From positions 1 to 64,000 of the forward strand of contig NZ_FNAP01000013.1 in assembly GCF_900101965.1 (NCBI RefSeq): a DNA stretch of 64,000 nt, written 5' to 3'. Source of the DNA: Rhodospira trueperi. Lineage in GTDB: Bacteria; Pseudomonadota; Alphaproteobacteria; Rhodospirillales; Rhodospirillaceae. Below, in pieces: positions 8,772 through 18,474 of this stretch (positions are counted from its first letter, which is position 1; every line of letters starts with the position of its first letter). The position numbers were made by a program, and so were the translations under genes. The notes beneath the pieces were generated by a model, which saw only the letters and a program-made list of their open reading frames with translations, searched no databases and was not told the origin of the DNA.

Positions 8772-9255
8772 CGGTAGGGGGCCTCCACGCGACCGGGTTC
8801 GATAGGGATGCTCAATCAGCCGGCGTAAGGGTCTGGATGACGACGCGGCGCGCCCGATCACATCATTCCCGCCGGCAAACGACAACACCGTCCTGACCGG
8901 ATTGATCGTCCGGTCGCGCCATGGCGATCACGCATCGATTTCGTCTCCCCCTGAAGTGTTCGGAGCGAAGCGTTGCCGGACCACGGCGCGGGAAGACCGG
9001 TGTAGAACCATGGCGCGCCGAAATCCAGCGTCGCGCCGACGTTGATTGGGGCCCGAATCGACGTCGGTTCGGAGCATTCTTCGTCCGCGCGGCAGTCCCC
9101 GGCTCCGCGTGGGCGCGTTTTCGTGCCGCAAAGGCTGTGATTTGCATTGCCGCCACGGTATATTCCGCCGATGATGGTGGCTCGGTCATGTCCGCGCGAG
9201 GCGCGGCCGAGACGTGCCGCAGAAAACCTGAACCGGGGCCAATGGAGCAGGGACC
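8772..9255. other. 484-base divergent intergenic region
   Basis: Lies between the GMC gene (leftward) and the PilZ gene (rightward). Overlapping open frames exist on both strands but are Arg-rich and resemble no domain. It contains a 12-base-arm inverted repeat (9036-9067) and a weak promoter-like TATATT at 9159-9164 with TGTGAT 17 bases before it. I see nothing else in it. Confidence 0.5.
9036..9067. promoter_or_regulatory. 12-base inverted repeat between divergent genes
   Basis: The arms CCGACGTTGATT (9036-9047) and AATCGACGTCGG (9056-9067) match at 11 of 12 positions around an 8-base spacer containing GGGCCC. It lies in a divergent gap, so it could be a shared operator or an RNA hairpin. 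Confidence 0.45.
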
Positions 9256-9603
9256 ATGGACAGCGACCGTCGCGACTTGCCGCGCTGGCAACTTGCCGAG
9301 GACGCCACCCTAATTCTGGATGCCGACTACGATGTCCGCTGTTCGTTGCGGGACGTGTCCGGTTCCGGGATTGCCATCGAAACGGACCTGAAGCCGGAAG
9401 TGGGTGACGAAGCGATTGTTTACGTGCGGTCTCTTGGCCGGTTCAAGGCGCGGGTGGCGCGCGTGGCCAAGGACCATGTCGCTTTTCGCTTCATGATCGA
9501 GAACGAGCGCCAGATCGTCCTCCTTGAGCGTCTGGAGCGCCGCCTTGTCCTGGAGAAAGAGAAAAACGGCGGCGCGGCGTCCTCCCAAGACGCGTCGGTG
9601 TAG
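9256..9603 (+). CDS. PilZ domain protein (putative cyclic-di-GMP binding)
   Basis: A 115-residue single-domain PilZ protein. The first c-di-GMP motif is recognisable as RRDLPR at residues 5-10 and the second as DVSGSG near 33-38, so binding residues appear intact. The domain runs to about residue 95, followed by a charged C-terminal helix (LERLERRLVLEKEK). PilZ proteins act as cytoplasmic c-di-GMP effectors for motility, exopolysaccharide or chemotaxis. The target is unknown, as no neighbouring gene suggests one. The ATG follows GGAGCAGGGACC. Confidence 0.88.
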   Translation: MDSDRRDLPRWQLAEDATLILDADYDVRCSLRDVSGSGIAIETDLKPEVGDEAIVYVRSLGRFKARVARVAKDHVAFRFMIENERQIVLLERLERRLVLEKEKNGGAASSQDASV

Positions 9604-9720
9604 AGTCTTTCCCGACTCCCGGGTCGAAGCTGCCCTGAGCCGGCCGAGTCTGTCCGCTTGACGGCGGACGGCCGGGGCGGTCTGATCCGCGCGACGGATT
9701 GGAAAGAGGGGGCTTCCGAC

Positions 9721-10065
9721 ATGCTTGGCGAAACCATTGGGTACGATGATTTTCTGAAGGTCGAAGTGCGCGTCGGTCGCGTGGTGGCCGCCGAGCCGTT
9801 CCCGGAGGCCCGCAAACCGGCCATCAAGCTGCGCATCGACTTCGGGGCCGACATCGGCGAGCGCAGATCCTCCGCCCAGATCACCGATCACTACACGCCG
9901 GAGTCCCTGGTCGGCCGGCAGGTCCTGGCCGTGGTCAACTTTTCCCCAAAGCAGATCGGCCCGTTCATGAGCGAGTGCCTGGTGCTCGGCCTGTCCGACG
10001 CCGAGGGCCGGGTGGTGCTGATCGGTCCCGACCGTGACGTGCCTCTGGGCGCGCGGATGCATTGA
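9721..10065 (+). CDS. csaA: CsaA-type tRNA-binding-domain chaperone
   Basis: A 114-residue protein made of one OB-fold tRNA-binding domain of the CsaA type. The family signature is plain: FLKVEVRVGRVVAAEPFPEA, KPAIKLRIDFG, SSAQITDHYTPE, NFSPKQIGPFMSE and the C-terminal PDRDVPLGARMH. CsaA homodimers have export-related chaperone activity and resemble the C-terminal domain of methionyl-tRNA synthetase. The ATG at 9721 follows GGAAAGAGGGGG; an upstream in-frame start at 9658 would add 21 residues lacking in the family. It ends next to lrgA, suggesting co-transcription, though no functional link between the two is known to me. Confidence 0.92.
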   Translation: MLGETIGYDDFLKVEVRVGRVVAAEPFPEARKPAIKLRIDFGADIGERRSSAQITDHYTPESLVGRQVLAVVNFSPKQIGPFMSECLVLGLSDAEGRVVLIGPDRDVPLGARMH

Positions 10066-10082
10066 GGGGAGGCTCGACGGTC

Positions 10083-10442
10083 ATGCTTCCCTGGCTCGCC
10101 CTGCTGCTGGTGTTCCAGTTGGCCGGAGAGGCCGCGCGGCACGCCCTGGCGCTGCCGGTGCCCGGTCCGGTGCTGGGCATGCTCGCCCTGCTGCTGACGC
10201 TGGGGGTGCGCGGCTGGCTGAAGCGGGACGGAGATGCCGTGCCCGAGTCGCTGGAGCGCGCGGTCGGGGTCCTGCTCGGCCACCTGTCGCTGCTGTTCGT
10301 GCCCGCCGGGGTGGGGGTGATGACGCACATCGCGCTGCTGGCCACGGAGGCGGTGCCGCTGGCCGTGGCCCTGATCGGCAGCACCCTGGCGGCCATCGCC
10401 ACCGCCGGCCCCCTGATGGTCCTGATGGAGCGTCGGCCATGA
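10083..10442 (+). CDS. lrgA: LrgA/CidA-like holin-like membrane protein
   Basis: A 119-residue, almost entirely hydrophobic protein with about four membrane spans: about 2-20, 24-42, 62-84 and 90-113. The family motif PVPGPVLGMLALLL is at about 22-35. CidA/LrgA proteins are holin-like and work with an LrgB partner in murein hydrolase export control or in transport of small metabolites such as pyruvate. The ATG at 10083 lies about 10 bases after GGGGAGG; an ATG at 10062 overlapping the csaA stop is also possible. Its stop overlaps the start of lrgB (ATGA), the usual lrgAB arrangement. Confidence 0.87.
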   Translation: MLPWLALLLVFQLAGEAARHALALPVPGPVLGMLALLLTLGVRGWLKRDGDAVPESLERAVGVLLGHLSLLFVPAGVGVMTHIALLATEAVPLAVALIGSTLAAIATAGPLMVLMERRP

Positions 10443-11146
10443 TCGACGGGCTGTCCGACATCTGGGTCTATCTGGCGCGGGATCCGTTGTTCGGCCTGAC
10501 CCTGACCATCGTGGCCTATTTGGCGGCCGATCGGGTGTACCGCTGGCTGGGCCTGCACCCGCTGGCCAACCCGGTGCTGTGGTCGGTGATCGTGCTGGCC
10601 GGTGTGCTGTGGGCGACCGACATTCCCTACGCGCGCTATTTCGAGGGCGCGCAGTTCATTCATGTGTTGCTCGGCCCGGCGACGGTGGCGCTGGCGGTGC
10701 CGCTGTACCGGGCGCTGGGCACGCTGCGCAGAAGCTGGCGCGGCATCGCCGTGGCCCTGCCGGCGGCGGTGGTGGTGGCCTCGCTGGGCGCCGTCGGCCT
10801 TGCCATGCTGTTCGGCGCCGAGGACGTCACGGTGGCTTCCGTGGCGCCCAAGGCGGTGACCACGCCCATTGCCATGGGCATCAGCGAGCGCATCGGCGGC
10901 CTGCCCTCGCTGACCGCCGTGCTGGTGATCCTGACCGGGATTCTGGGCGCGGTGCTGGGGCCGCCGCTGCTGACCCTGCTGAAGGTGCGCGACCCCAGGG
11001 CGCGTGGCATCGCCCTGGGCGCGGCCGCCCACGGCATCGGCACGGCGCGGGCCTTCAACGAAAGCCCGGAAACTGGCGCCCACGCCAGCCTGGCCATGGG
11101 ACTGGCCGGCGTGATGACAGCCGTATTGTTGCCGCTGGTGTGGTGA
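10439..11146 (+). CDS. lrgB: LrgB family membrane protein
   Basis: A 235-residue polytopic inner-membrane protein with about six to seven spans. The LrgB signature is seen in FLGPATVALAVPLY-like LLGPATVALAVPLY (about 77-90), SVAPKAVTTPIAMGIS (about 138-153) and AAHGIGTARA (about 198-207). It pairs with the upstream LrgA-like protein, with which it shares a 4-base ATGA overlap, implying translational coupling. The pair is associated with control of murein hydrolase activity or with metabolite transport. No LytSR-type regulator is next to it. Confidence 0.93.
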   Translation: MIDGLSDIWVYLARDPLFGLTLTIVAYLAADRVYRWLGLHPLANPVLWSVIVLAGVLWATDIPYARYFEGAQFIHVLLGPATVALAVPLYRALGTLRRSWRGIAVALPAAVVVASLGAVGLAMLFGAEDVTVASVAPKAVTTPIAMGISERIGGLPSLTAVLVILTGILGAVLGPPLLTLLKVRDPRARGIALGAAAHGIGTARAFNESPETGAHASLAMGLAGVMTAVLLPLVW

Positions 11147-11180
11147 GGGGAGCGCGAACCGCTTTCCCGGTTGACCCCAC

Positions 11181-11258
11181 CCCGCCCGGGGCCTATGACC
11201 GTCGGCGGGCCACGACCCCCCAACGGGTCGCGACCCTTCTGCAAGGAAGGGAGGCAAC
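11181..11258 (+). promoter_or_regulatory. structured serC leader (three consecutive hairpins; candidate serC RNA motif)
   Basis: Three short hairpins occupy the 78 bases before serC: CCCGCC (11181-11186) with GGCGGG (11204-11209); GACCC (11214-11218) with GGGTC (11225-11229); and CCCTTC (11234-11239) with GAAGGG (11246-11251). The last arm overlaps the ribosome-binding site AAGGAAGGGAGG, so the third hairpin could hide it. A conserved structured RNA upstream of serC is known in alphaproteobacteria; I cannot confirm a match to its consensus here. Confidence 0.45.
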
Positions 11259-12427
<1,169 letters not shown>

Positions 12428-12431
<4 letters not shown>

Positions 12432-12518
12432 GTTGGGGTGAGCGAAGCGAACCCCAACACGTCCGGTCGAACGTTGCGGTGTTGGGGTTCGGCGCGTTGC
12501 GCCTTACCCCAACCTACG
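12428..12518. repeat. palindromic repeat family B, copy 1
   Basis: A 91-base element that is nearly palindromic end to end. It opens GTAGGTTGGGGTGAGCGAAG and closes with the complement ending CCCCAACCTACG; an internal pair CCCCAACAC/GTGTTGGGG makes nested stems. A second copy is at 14222-14307. It carries the serC stop codon (TAG at 12429-12431) and separates serC from serA. Confidence 0.88.
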
Positions 12519-12579
12519 GGCAGCCGATCGCCCCGGGGTCAGCAAACTCTGCGACATATCATCACGAAAGGACTTCACC

Positions 12580-14157
12580 ATGCCCAAGGTGCTGGTGAGC
12601 GACAAACTCAGCCCGCGCGCCGTCGATATCTTCAAGGCGCGCGGTGTTGAGGTCGACGTGAAGACGGGCCTCAAGCCCGAGGAACTGATCGCCATCATCG
12701 GCGACTACGACGGCCTGGCCATCCGCTCGGCCACCAAGGTGACGAAGGACGTGCTGGAGGCCGCCACCAACCTGAAGGTGGTCGGCCGCGCCGGCATCGG
12801 CGTCGACAACGTCGACATTCCGGTCGCCACGCAGAAGGGCGTGGTGGTCATGAACACGCCCTACGGCAACGCCATCACCACGGCTGAGCACGCCGTCGCC
12901 ATGATGTTTGCCCTGGCCCGGCAGATCCCGCAGGCCAACGCCTCCACCCACGCTGGCAAGTGGGAGAAGAGCAAGTTCATGGGCGTCGAGCTGACCGGCA
13001 AGACGCTGGGCATCATCGGGTGCGGCAACATCGGGTCCATCGTCGCCGAGCGCGCCGTCGGGTTGCGCATGCGGGTCATCGCCTTCGATCCCTTCCTGCC
13101 ACCGGAACGGGCGCTCGACCTGGGCGTGGAGAAGGTGGACCTCGACGACCTGATCGCCCGGTCCGACATCATCAGCCTGCACACGCCGTTGACCGACAAG
13201 ACCCGCAATATTCTCAGTGCCGAGGCCATCGGGCGGATGAAATCCGGCGTGCGCATCATCAACTGCGCGCGCGGCGGTCTCGTCGATGAGGCCGCGTTGA
13301 AAGCGGGGCTGGAGAGCGGCCATGTGGCCGGGGCCGCCCTGGACGTCTTCGAACAGGAACCGGCCAAGGACAACCCGCTGTTCGGCCTGGACAACGTGGT
13401 CTGCACGCCGCACCTGGGCGCCTCGACCACCGAGGCACAGGAGAACGTCGCCCTGCAGGTGGCCGAGCAGATCAGCGACTTCCTGCTGACCGGCGCCGTG
13501 ACCAACGCTCTGAACATGCCGGCCGTGAGTGCCGAGGAGGCGCCCCGCCTGCGCCCCTACATGAAACTGTGCGGTGAGTTGGGCGGCTTCGCCGGCCAGA
13601 TCACCGAAAGCGGCCTGAAGTCGGTGCGAATCGAGTACCAGGGCGATGTGGCCGGGTTGAACACCCGCCCGCTCAGCGCCGCCGTCATGCAGGGTCTGCT
13701 GACGCCGCTGCTGGAGGCGGTCAACATGGTCAGCGCGCCGGTGGTCGCCCGCGAGCGCGGCATCGAGATCAAGGAAACCAAAAGCGAGAGCTGTCGCAAC
13801 TACCACAGCCTGATCCGGCTGGAGGTCACGACCGAGCGTCAGACCCGCAGTGTCGAGGGGACGCTGTTCGGCGATTCCCTGCCGCGCATCGTGCGCATCA
13901 ACGACATTCCGGTGGAGGCCGAACTGGGCCCGGACATGCTGTACCTCATCAATGAGGACAAGCCGGGCTTCATCGGCAGCCTGGGGTCCACGTTGGGCGA
14001 TTCGGGCATCAACATCGCCTCATTCCACCTGGGGCGCACCGACGCCGGCGGGCAGGCCATCTGTCTGGTGCAGGTGGATGGACCGGTGCCGGCGGCGACG
14101 CTGGAGGCGGTACGCGCCCTGCCGCATGTGGTGCAGGCGAAGCCGCTGCGGTTCTGA
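12580..14157 (+). CDS. serA: D-3-phosphoglycerate dehydrogenase (long form with ASB and ACT domains)
   Basis: A 525-residue NAD-dependent dehydrogenase that opens the phosphorylated pathway of serine synthesis. The substrate and NAD domains occupy about 1-310, with [16 protein letters not shown], the catalytic Arg in [10 protein letters not shown] and the catalytic His in CTPHLGAST. An intervening allosteric-substrate-binding domain (about 320-450) and an ACT domain (about 453-525, [15 protein letters not shown]) identify the long bacterial type; the ACT domain is the usual site for serine feedback. The ATG follows AAAGGA. It is flanked on both sides by family B repeats and lies in the same direction as serC. 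Confidence 0.97.
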   Translation: MPKVLVSDKLSPRAVDIFKARGVEVDVKTGLKPEELIAIIGDYDGLAIRSATKVTKDVLEAATNLKVVGRAGIGVDNVDIPVATQKGVVVMNTPYGNAITTAEHAVAMMFALARQIPQANASTHAGKWEKSKFMGVELTGKTLGIIGCGNIGSIVAERAVGLRMRVIAFDPFLPPERALDLGVEKVDLDDLIARSDIISLHTPLTDKTRNILSAEAIGRMKSGVRIINCARGGLVDEAALKAGLESGHVAGAALDVFEQEPAKDNPLFGLDNVVCTPHLGASTTEAQENVALQVAEQISDFLLTGAVTNALNMPAVSAEEAPRLRPYMKLCGELGGFAGQITESGLKSVRIEYQGDVAGLNTRPLSAAVMQGLLTPLLEAVNMVSAPVVARERGIEIKETKSESCRNYHSLIRLEVTTERQTRSVEGTLFGDSLPRIVRINDIPVEAELGPDMLYLINEDKPGFIGSLGSTLGDSGINIASFHLGRTDAGGQAICLVQVDGPVPAATLEAVRALPHVVQAKPLRF

Positions 14158-14221
14158 AATCTGGAAAGCAACGCATTCGCCACGCCGTTCGGACAAGTTC
14201 TACGGCCATGTTCGACGCCCG

Positions 14222-14307
14222 GTAGGTTGGGGTGAGGGGCAACGCCCCGAACCCCAACGGCTCCGGCCGACAGATGTTGGGGTTCGCTGCACTCACCCCA
14301 ACCTACG
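14222..14307. repeat. palindromic repeat family B, copy 2
   Basis: An 86-base element with the same ends as 12428-12518: GTAGGTTGGGGTGAG at the left, CTCACCCCAACCTACG at the right, and an inner CCCCAAC/GTTGGGG pair. It lies between the convergent 3' ends of serA and rppH and may terminate both. Confidence 0.88.
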
Positions 14308-14334
14308 CGCGGCCCTGTTCCTCCGGCCTCGGTC

Positions 14335-14826
14335 TCACGCCGGGATCAGGTGCGGGGCGAACGCGTCGAGAACCTGTCGGTATAGGTCGCGCTTGAACGG
14401 GACGATTAGATCCACGGTGTGCTCTGGCCTGACCCACCTCCAGGCCGAGAATTCGGGGTGGGCGGTCTCCAGGACGACATCCTCGTCCCGGCCCAGAAAG
14501 CGCATCAGGAACCACTTCTGTTCCTGTCCCCGGTAGCGTCCCTTCCAGAGTTTGCCGCGCAGATCAGACGGCAGATCGTATCGCAGCCACGTTGCCGATT
14601 CGGCGACCAGGGTTGCCAGGCGAGGCGGGATGCCGGTTTCCTCCTCCAGTTCCCGCCGTGCGGTCTGAAGCGGATCCTCGCCCGGGTCGATCCCGCCCTG
14701 GGGCATCTGCCAAGCCTCGCTCTTGAAGTCGATGCGCTGGGCGACAAACACGAGCCCGTCCGGATTGGTCAACATGATCCCGACGCCGCGCCGATAGGGG
14801 CTGCTGTCCCGTGAGGGGTCAACCAT
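14335..14826 (-). CDS. rppH: RNA pyrophosphohydrolase RppH (Nudix)
   Basis: A 163-residue Nudix hydrolase that removes pyrophosphate from the 5' end of mRNAs and so starts their decay. The Nudix box [20 protein letters not shown] fits GX5EX7REUXEEXGU. RppH-specific parts are YRRGVGIML at the N terminus, WQMPQGGID, the WLRYDLP stretch and [11 protein letters not shown]. The start at 14826 overlaps the end of the preceding deacetylase-like gene by 8 bases, so translation is probably coupled. It is the last gene of the gpmI-envC-ctpA cluster, a neighbourhood often seen in alphaproteobacteria. A frame open 34 codons further upstream would run deeper into the preceding gene and is not used. Confidence 0.93.
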   Translation of the reverse strand: MVDPSRDSSPYRRGVGIMLTNPDGLVFVAQRIDFKSEAWQMPQGGIDPGEDPLQTARRELEEETGIPPRLATLVAESATWLRYDLPSDLRGKLWKGRYRGQEQKWFLMRFLGRDEDVVLETAHPEFSAWRWVRPEHTVDLIVPFKRDLYRQVLDAFAPHLIPA

Positions 14827-16780
14827 GGTCCGCTGCGTCCGCCGCGTGGGTGGCCGACCCGGCCGGGGTCTCGTTTCGAGCAGCCCCACCGCCGCCGCTG
14901 GCATCGTGTTCGCCACCACCGCGCTCAATCACCGCCGACAGCGGCGCCAGGGCCACGCCGCGCGCGCGCAGATCGGTGGCCCACGCGCGCAAACGCACAA
15001 AGGCCAGCGGAGACGCCGTCATGATGCCGATGGACGAGCCACGGGCCAGGGCCACTCGTTCCAGATACGCCAGACGGGCGTCGATGCTCTCGGCGAAGCC
15101 GCGTTGATCGATGACCACGTCCACGGCGCGCAAGGGCGGCAGGACACGGTGGTTGGCGGCCAGGGCGCGGGCCTCTCCCTGGTGCAGGTAAACCAGCCCG
15201 GCCTCCCGAATGCGGCTGAGGACCGCCTCCATGGGCTCCGGCGCATTGGTGAAGCGTCCGGGAGCGGTGGCCAGCAGTCCGACGTAGCCGATCCCCTTGG
15301 CAAGAAGCTGATCCAGGCGGTCGCGCGTCTCATCGGTCGGCAGCACGCTCAGCATGCCCAGGGGGCCGGGGTCCTGGGCGGGGAACGCGGCGCCCTCCGT
15401 GGGCAGGTCCAAGAGTACCTCATGCCCCGCCTGTCGCGCGACCTGCATCTTTTCAGGCAAGGCGTCGGCGTATGGGGCGAACGACAACGTGACCGCCGGG
15501 GGTAGGCGCATGACGGCGGCCTGAAGCGAGTCCGTCATCATGCCCAGGCCGTGGACGACAATGGCCACGCGCGGCAGCTCCGGCGGCGCCTGATCGCGCG
15601 CGGCGTACGCCTGCCAGGGCGGCGTTCCGTCCGGACCGACACGCGGCACCGGGCCGTAGGGGCCGGTCTCGACCAGATCGCGTTTCGGCGCCGACGCCAG
15701 CGGATAGCCGCGTGTGCCGTCGGCCTGGGCCAACTGGTCATAGCTGGGCACCGGCGGCGACTCTCTCAGGCGGTTCGGCGCGTCTGGCTCGGCCATCGGT
15801 GCCACGCCGTCCGGGACCGGCATCAGGCCGGGCACATCGGGCAGGTCGATGTCGGGGGCGGCCAGGTCGACCCGGGCGCGCACGCCGTCCGTTTGGTGGT
15901 CGTGATCGCCCGATGGGGACGCGGTTTGGCCAGGGGTGTCATGACCGGCGTCGGCCATCTGCGTCGGCGATTCAGCGTGGGTGTCGGGTCCGCCGTCATG
16001 CGCGGTGCCGGCCGGATCGTCGGTCTGTTGATGTGCGTTCTCGGCGGTCTGCGTGCCGTGATCGGTGGGCGGCGGCGTTTCGGTCTCGTGGGAGTCCGCC
16101 GTGTCGGCCATGCCGTGGCCATCCGGCGTCGCGTCGGTTGACGCCGCTTCCGTCGGGGACGAATCGTCTGAGGCACCGTCCAACCACGGTCGGCGGTTGG
16201 GGGAACGATCCGTGGCCGCAGTGGGGTCGGCGACCACCGGAGGCTGATTCTCTGACGATGATGGCGTGGTCAGGGGGGGCAGGGCCATGACGACACGATC
16301 CGGGGCCACGACCTGCACGGTTTTGTCGGTATCGCCACCTTGATCGGGGGCATCGGCCGTCACGGTGTCGTCGCTGCCCAGGAGTCCGTCGAGGCCGCCG
16401 CTGGAGTAAGCCCAGGCACCGATGCCGCCGACGATGGCCAGTCCGGCCACGATCATGGCGGGCCGTTGCCACCCGCCCTGGCGGTCGCGCAGGGGACTGC
16501 CGTCCAGATCCTCGAACCCTCGAAAATCATGGCCCCCGCCGTCCGGACGGTTGCCGAACAGCCGCGCGACGAGGCCACTGGCGGAGTCCGGGGGTTCGGC
16601 CGGAGGAAGGCCGAAGTCGTCATCGACATCGGGGGCGCCGACAATCGCGGATCGCCCGCCTCGGGATGGGGCAGCGTCGTCGGCGGGGTCGGAGTCCAGG
16701 TCTATCCCCTCGAACGGGTCTCCGAGTGGATCGTTGGACCTTTTTCTCCCGTGTCCCCGGGCCATGCCGGGCAGTTTCAC
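14819..16780 (-). CDS. divergent polysaccharide deacetylase family protein, membrane anchored
   Basis: A 653-residue protein with a short acidic cytoplasmic part, one membrane span at about 107-126 ([20 protein letters not shown]), a long low-complexity linker (about 130-395) rich in Asp, His, Thr, Pro and Ala, and a C-terminal divergent polysaccharide deacetylase domain (about 405-640; [48 protein letters not shown]). Family members lie next to envC and ctpA and are thought to act on cell-wall glycans, but activity is not established. The start is GTG, preceded by TTTAGGAGAG. It is larger than usual for the family because of the linker. It is translationally linked to rppH. Confidence 0.85.
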   Translation of the reverse strand: MKLPGMARGHGRKRSNDPLGDPFEGIDLDSDPADDAAPSRGGRSAIVGAPDVDDDFGLPPAEPPDSASGLVARLFGNRPDGGGHDFRGFEDLDGSPLRDRQGGWQRPAMIVAGLAIVGGIGAWAYSSGGLDGLLGSDDTVTADAPDQGGDTDKTVQVVAPDRVVMALPPLTTPSSSENQPPVVADPTAATDRSPNRRPWLDGASDDSSPTEAASTDATPDGHGMADTADSHETETPPPTDHGTQTAENAHQQTDDPAGTAHDGGPDTHAESPTQMADAGHDTPGQTASPSGDHDHQTDGVRARVDLAAPDIDLPDVPGLMPVPDGVAPMAEPDAPNRLRESPPVPSYDQLAQADGTRGYPLASAPKRDLVETGPYGPVPRVGPDGTPPWQAYAARDQAPPELPRVAIVVHGLGMMTDSLQAAVMRLPPAVTLSFAPYADALPEKMQVARQAGHEVLLDLPTEGAAFPAQDPGPLGMLSVLPTDETRDRLDQLLAKGIGYVGLLATAPGRFTNAPEPMEAVLSRIREAGLVYLHQGEARALAANHRVLPPLRAVDVVIDQRGFAESIDARLAYLERVALARGSSIGIMTASPLAFVRLRAWATDLRARGVALAPLSAVIERGGGEHDASGGGGAARNETPAGSATHAADAADHG

Positions 16781-16888
16781 GGCCTTACTCTCCTAAAGGC
16801 GTCTAATCGCCCCCCTTGCGGCGCACTCTCGGATCATATCGGAAAAGGCGCGCCAAGGGAAACGATGCGAACGAAGAACAGCCATTGT

Positions 16889-17127
16889 CAGGATGGAGGA
16901 AGGATACCGGTTGCGGCCGGTGCCAGCCTGTTCTCCTTCCCCCCGTCGGGGGGAGGTTGGGAGGGGGGCGAGGTGGTTTCCGTACGGACCCGGTTTACCG
17001 CATCAACCCCACGGGCTTTTTTTCAACCCCACCCCAGCCCTCCCCGATCCAGGGGAGGGAGTTTGCTTCGTGCCCGAAACTCCCAACAGGGCCCGTCGCA
17101 GGCCGCGCGGCCAAAACGAGAACTGTT
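16889..17127. repeat. composite repeat, copy 1 (forward)
   Basis: The left end (CAGGATGG...ACCGGTTGCG...CCTGTTCTCC) and right end (ACTCCCAACAGGGCCCGTCG...GAGAACTGTTG) have clear counterparts, in reverse orientation, at 21674-22034. The middle holds G/C-tract hairpins (CCCTCCCC with GGGGAGGG at about 17038-17059) and a T7 run. It lies directly downstream of ctpA, between it and the deacetylase-like gene, splitting an otherwise tight cluster. Confidence 0.75.
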
Positions 17128-17163
17128 GAACGACGAACCGGGAGAGAACGCCTGGTGCCAAGG

Positions 17164-18474
17164 CTACTGTTGGTGTGCCATGCGCTCCCGGTACAGCGCC
17201 AGCCCACGCAAAAGATCCACGGCGCGGGTCAGCTGATAGTCCTCCATGGTGCCGTCCTCGCCATCCTCGCCCTCGCCCGGGTCATTGTCGTTGGCCGCGT
17301 CGTCCTCGCCGTTGTTGACGTCGAGGGCGTTGCGCAGGTCGGCTTCGGTGCGCCGGTGGGGCGCGTCCACCACTTCCAGGCGCGCGACCGGAATATCGAT
17401 GTCGGGCTCGATCCCCTTGGCCTGGATGGATCGTCCGGACGGCGTGTAATAGCGCGCCGTCGTGATCCGCATGGCCCCGTTGCCGGGCAGCGGGACGATG
17501 GTCTGCACCGAGCCCTTGCCGAAGCTTTGGGTGCCGACCACCAGCGCGCGGCCGTGATCCTGCAAGGCACCGGACACGATCTCGGACGCGGAGGCCGAGC
17601 CGCCATTGATGATGACCACGACCGGCAGGCCTTCGGCGATGTCGCCGGGCCGCGCGTTGAAGCGCTGGGTGTCGTCGAGGTCCCGGGAGCGGGTGGAGAC
17701 GATCTCTCCCTTGTCAAGGAAGGCGTCGGCCACGGCCACGGCCTGATCCAGCAGGCCGCCGGGGTTGTTGCGCAGGTCCAGCACGAACCCCTTCAGATCG
17801 TCGCCCGTCTGGTCCTGCACATCGGCGATGGACTCGCGCAGGCCGCTGTCCGTCTGCTCGGTAAAGGAGGTGATGCGCAGGTAGCCGACGTCGTCTCCAA
17901 TGACCCGATGACGCACCGACTTGATGGTGATGATGTCGCGCGTGATCGTGACGTCAAAGGGCTCGCGGTTTTCGCGGCGAATGGTCAGGACGATGTCGGT
18001 GCCGACGCGGCCGCGCATCTTGTCCACCGCCTCGTTCAGGGTCAGGCCGGTGACGGCCTCTCCGTCCAGGTGCGTGACGTAATCGCCCGGCTCCAGGCCG
18101 GCCCGGGCGGCGGGCGTGTCGTCGATGGGCGAGACCACCTTGACCAGACCGCTTTCCATCGTGACCTCGATCCCCAAACCGCCGAACTCGCCCTTGGTCT
18201 GGACCTGCATGTCGCGGAAGTGGTCCTGGTTCAGGTAGCTGGAATGCGGGTCGAGCGATGTGAGCATGCCGTTGATGGCCGCCTCCAGGAGTTCGCGATC
18301 CTCAACCGGCTCCACGTAGTCGCTTTTGACCCGCTCGAACACGGTGGCGAACAACTCCATCAACCGATAGGTCTCGTCGTCGCGCGCCGACGCTTGCGGC
18401 GCGAGATACGTGGTTCCCAGGGCCGCCAGAGCGACGGCGCTAGCTGCAACGATCACGAGGGTTTTGCGCATCAT
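17164..18474 (-). CDS. ctpA: C-terminal processing peptidase (S41A family)
   Basis: A 436-residue periplasmic serine protease. It has a signal peptide (MMRKTLVIVAASAVALAALG), an N-terminal helical part, a PDZ domain (about 95-175, GGLGIEV to GDYVTHLDG) and the S41 peptidase core with the catalytic Ser in GGSASASE and the Lys in QSFGKGS, forming the Ser-Lys dyad. An acidic, low-complexity tail (NNGEDDAANDNDPGEGEDGE) precedes the last helix. CtpA enzymes degrade or mature envelope proteins, including murein hydrolases. It begins in a 4-base ATGA overlap with envC, which is consistent with a joint role in cell-wall remodelling. Confidence 0.95.
   Translation of the reverse strand: MMRKTLVIVAASAVALAALGTTYLAPQASARDDETYRLMELFATVFERVKSDYVEPVEDRELLEAAINGMLTSLDPHSSYLNQDHFRDMQVQTKGEFGGLGIEVTMESGLVKVVSPIDDTPAARAGLEPGDYVTHLDGEAVTGLTLNEAVDKMRGRVGTDIVLTIRRENREPFDVTITRDIITIKSVRHRVIGDDVGYLRITSFTEQTDSGLRESIADVQDQTGDDLKGFVLDLRNNPGGLLDQAVAVADAFLDKGEIVSTRSRDLDDTQRFNARPGDIAEGLPVVVIINGGSASASEIVSGALQDHGRALVVGTQSFGKGSVQTIVPLPGNGAMRITTARYYTPSGRSIQAKGIEPDIDIPVARLEVVDAPHRRTEADLRNALDVNNGEDDAANDNDPGEGEDGEDGTMEDYQLTRAVDLLRGLALYRERMAHQQ

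Noticed and set aside
8863-9313. Overlapping 130-142 residue frames on both strands upstream of the PilZ gene
   Set aside because: Arg-rich, no ribosome sites, no recognised motif; they overlap each other and the PilZ gene start.
16925-17060. Possible CRISPR or tandem array in the G/C-tract region
   Set aside because: No regularly spaced direct repeats; the structure is a single composite palindromic repeat.
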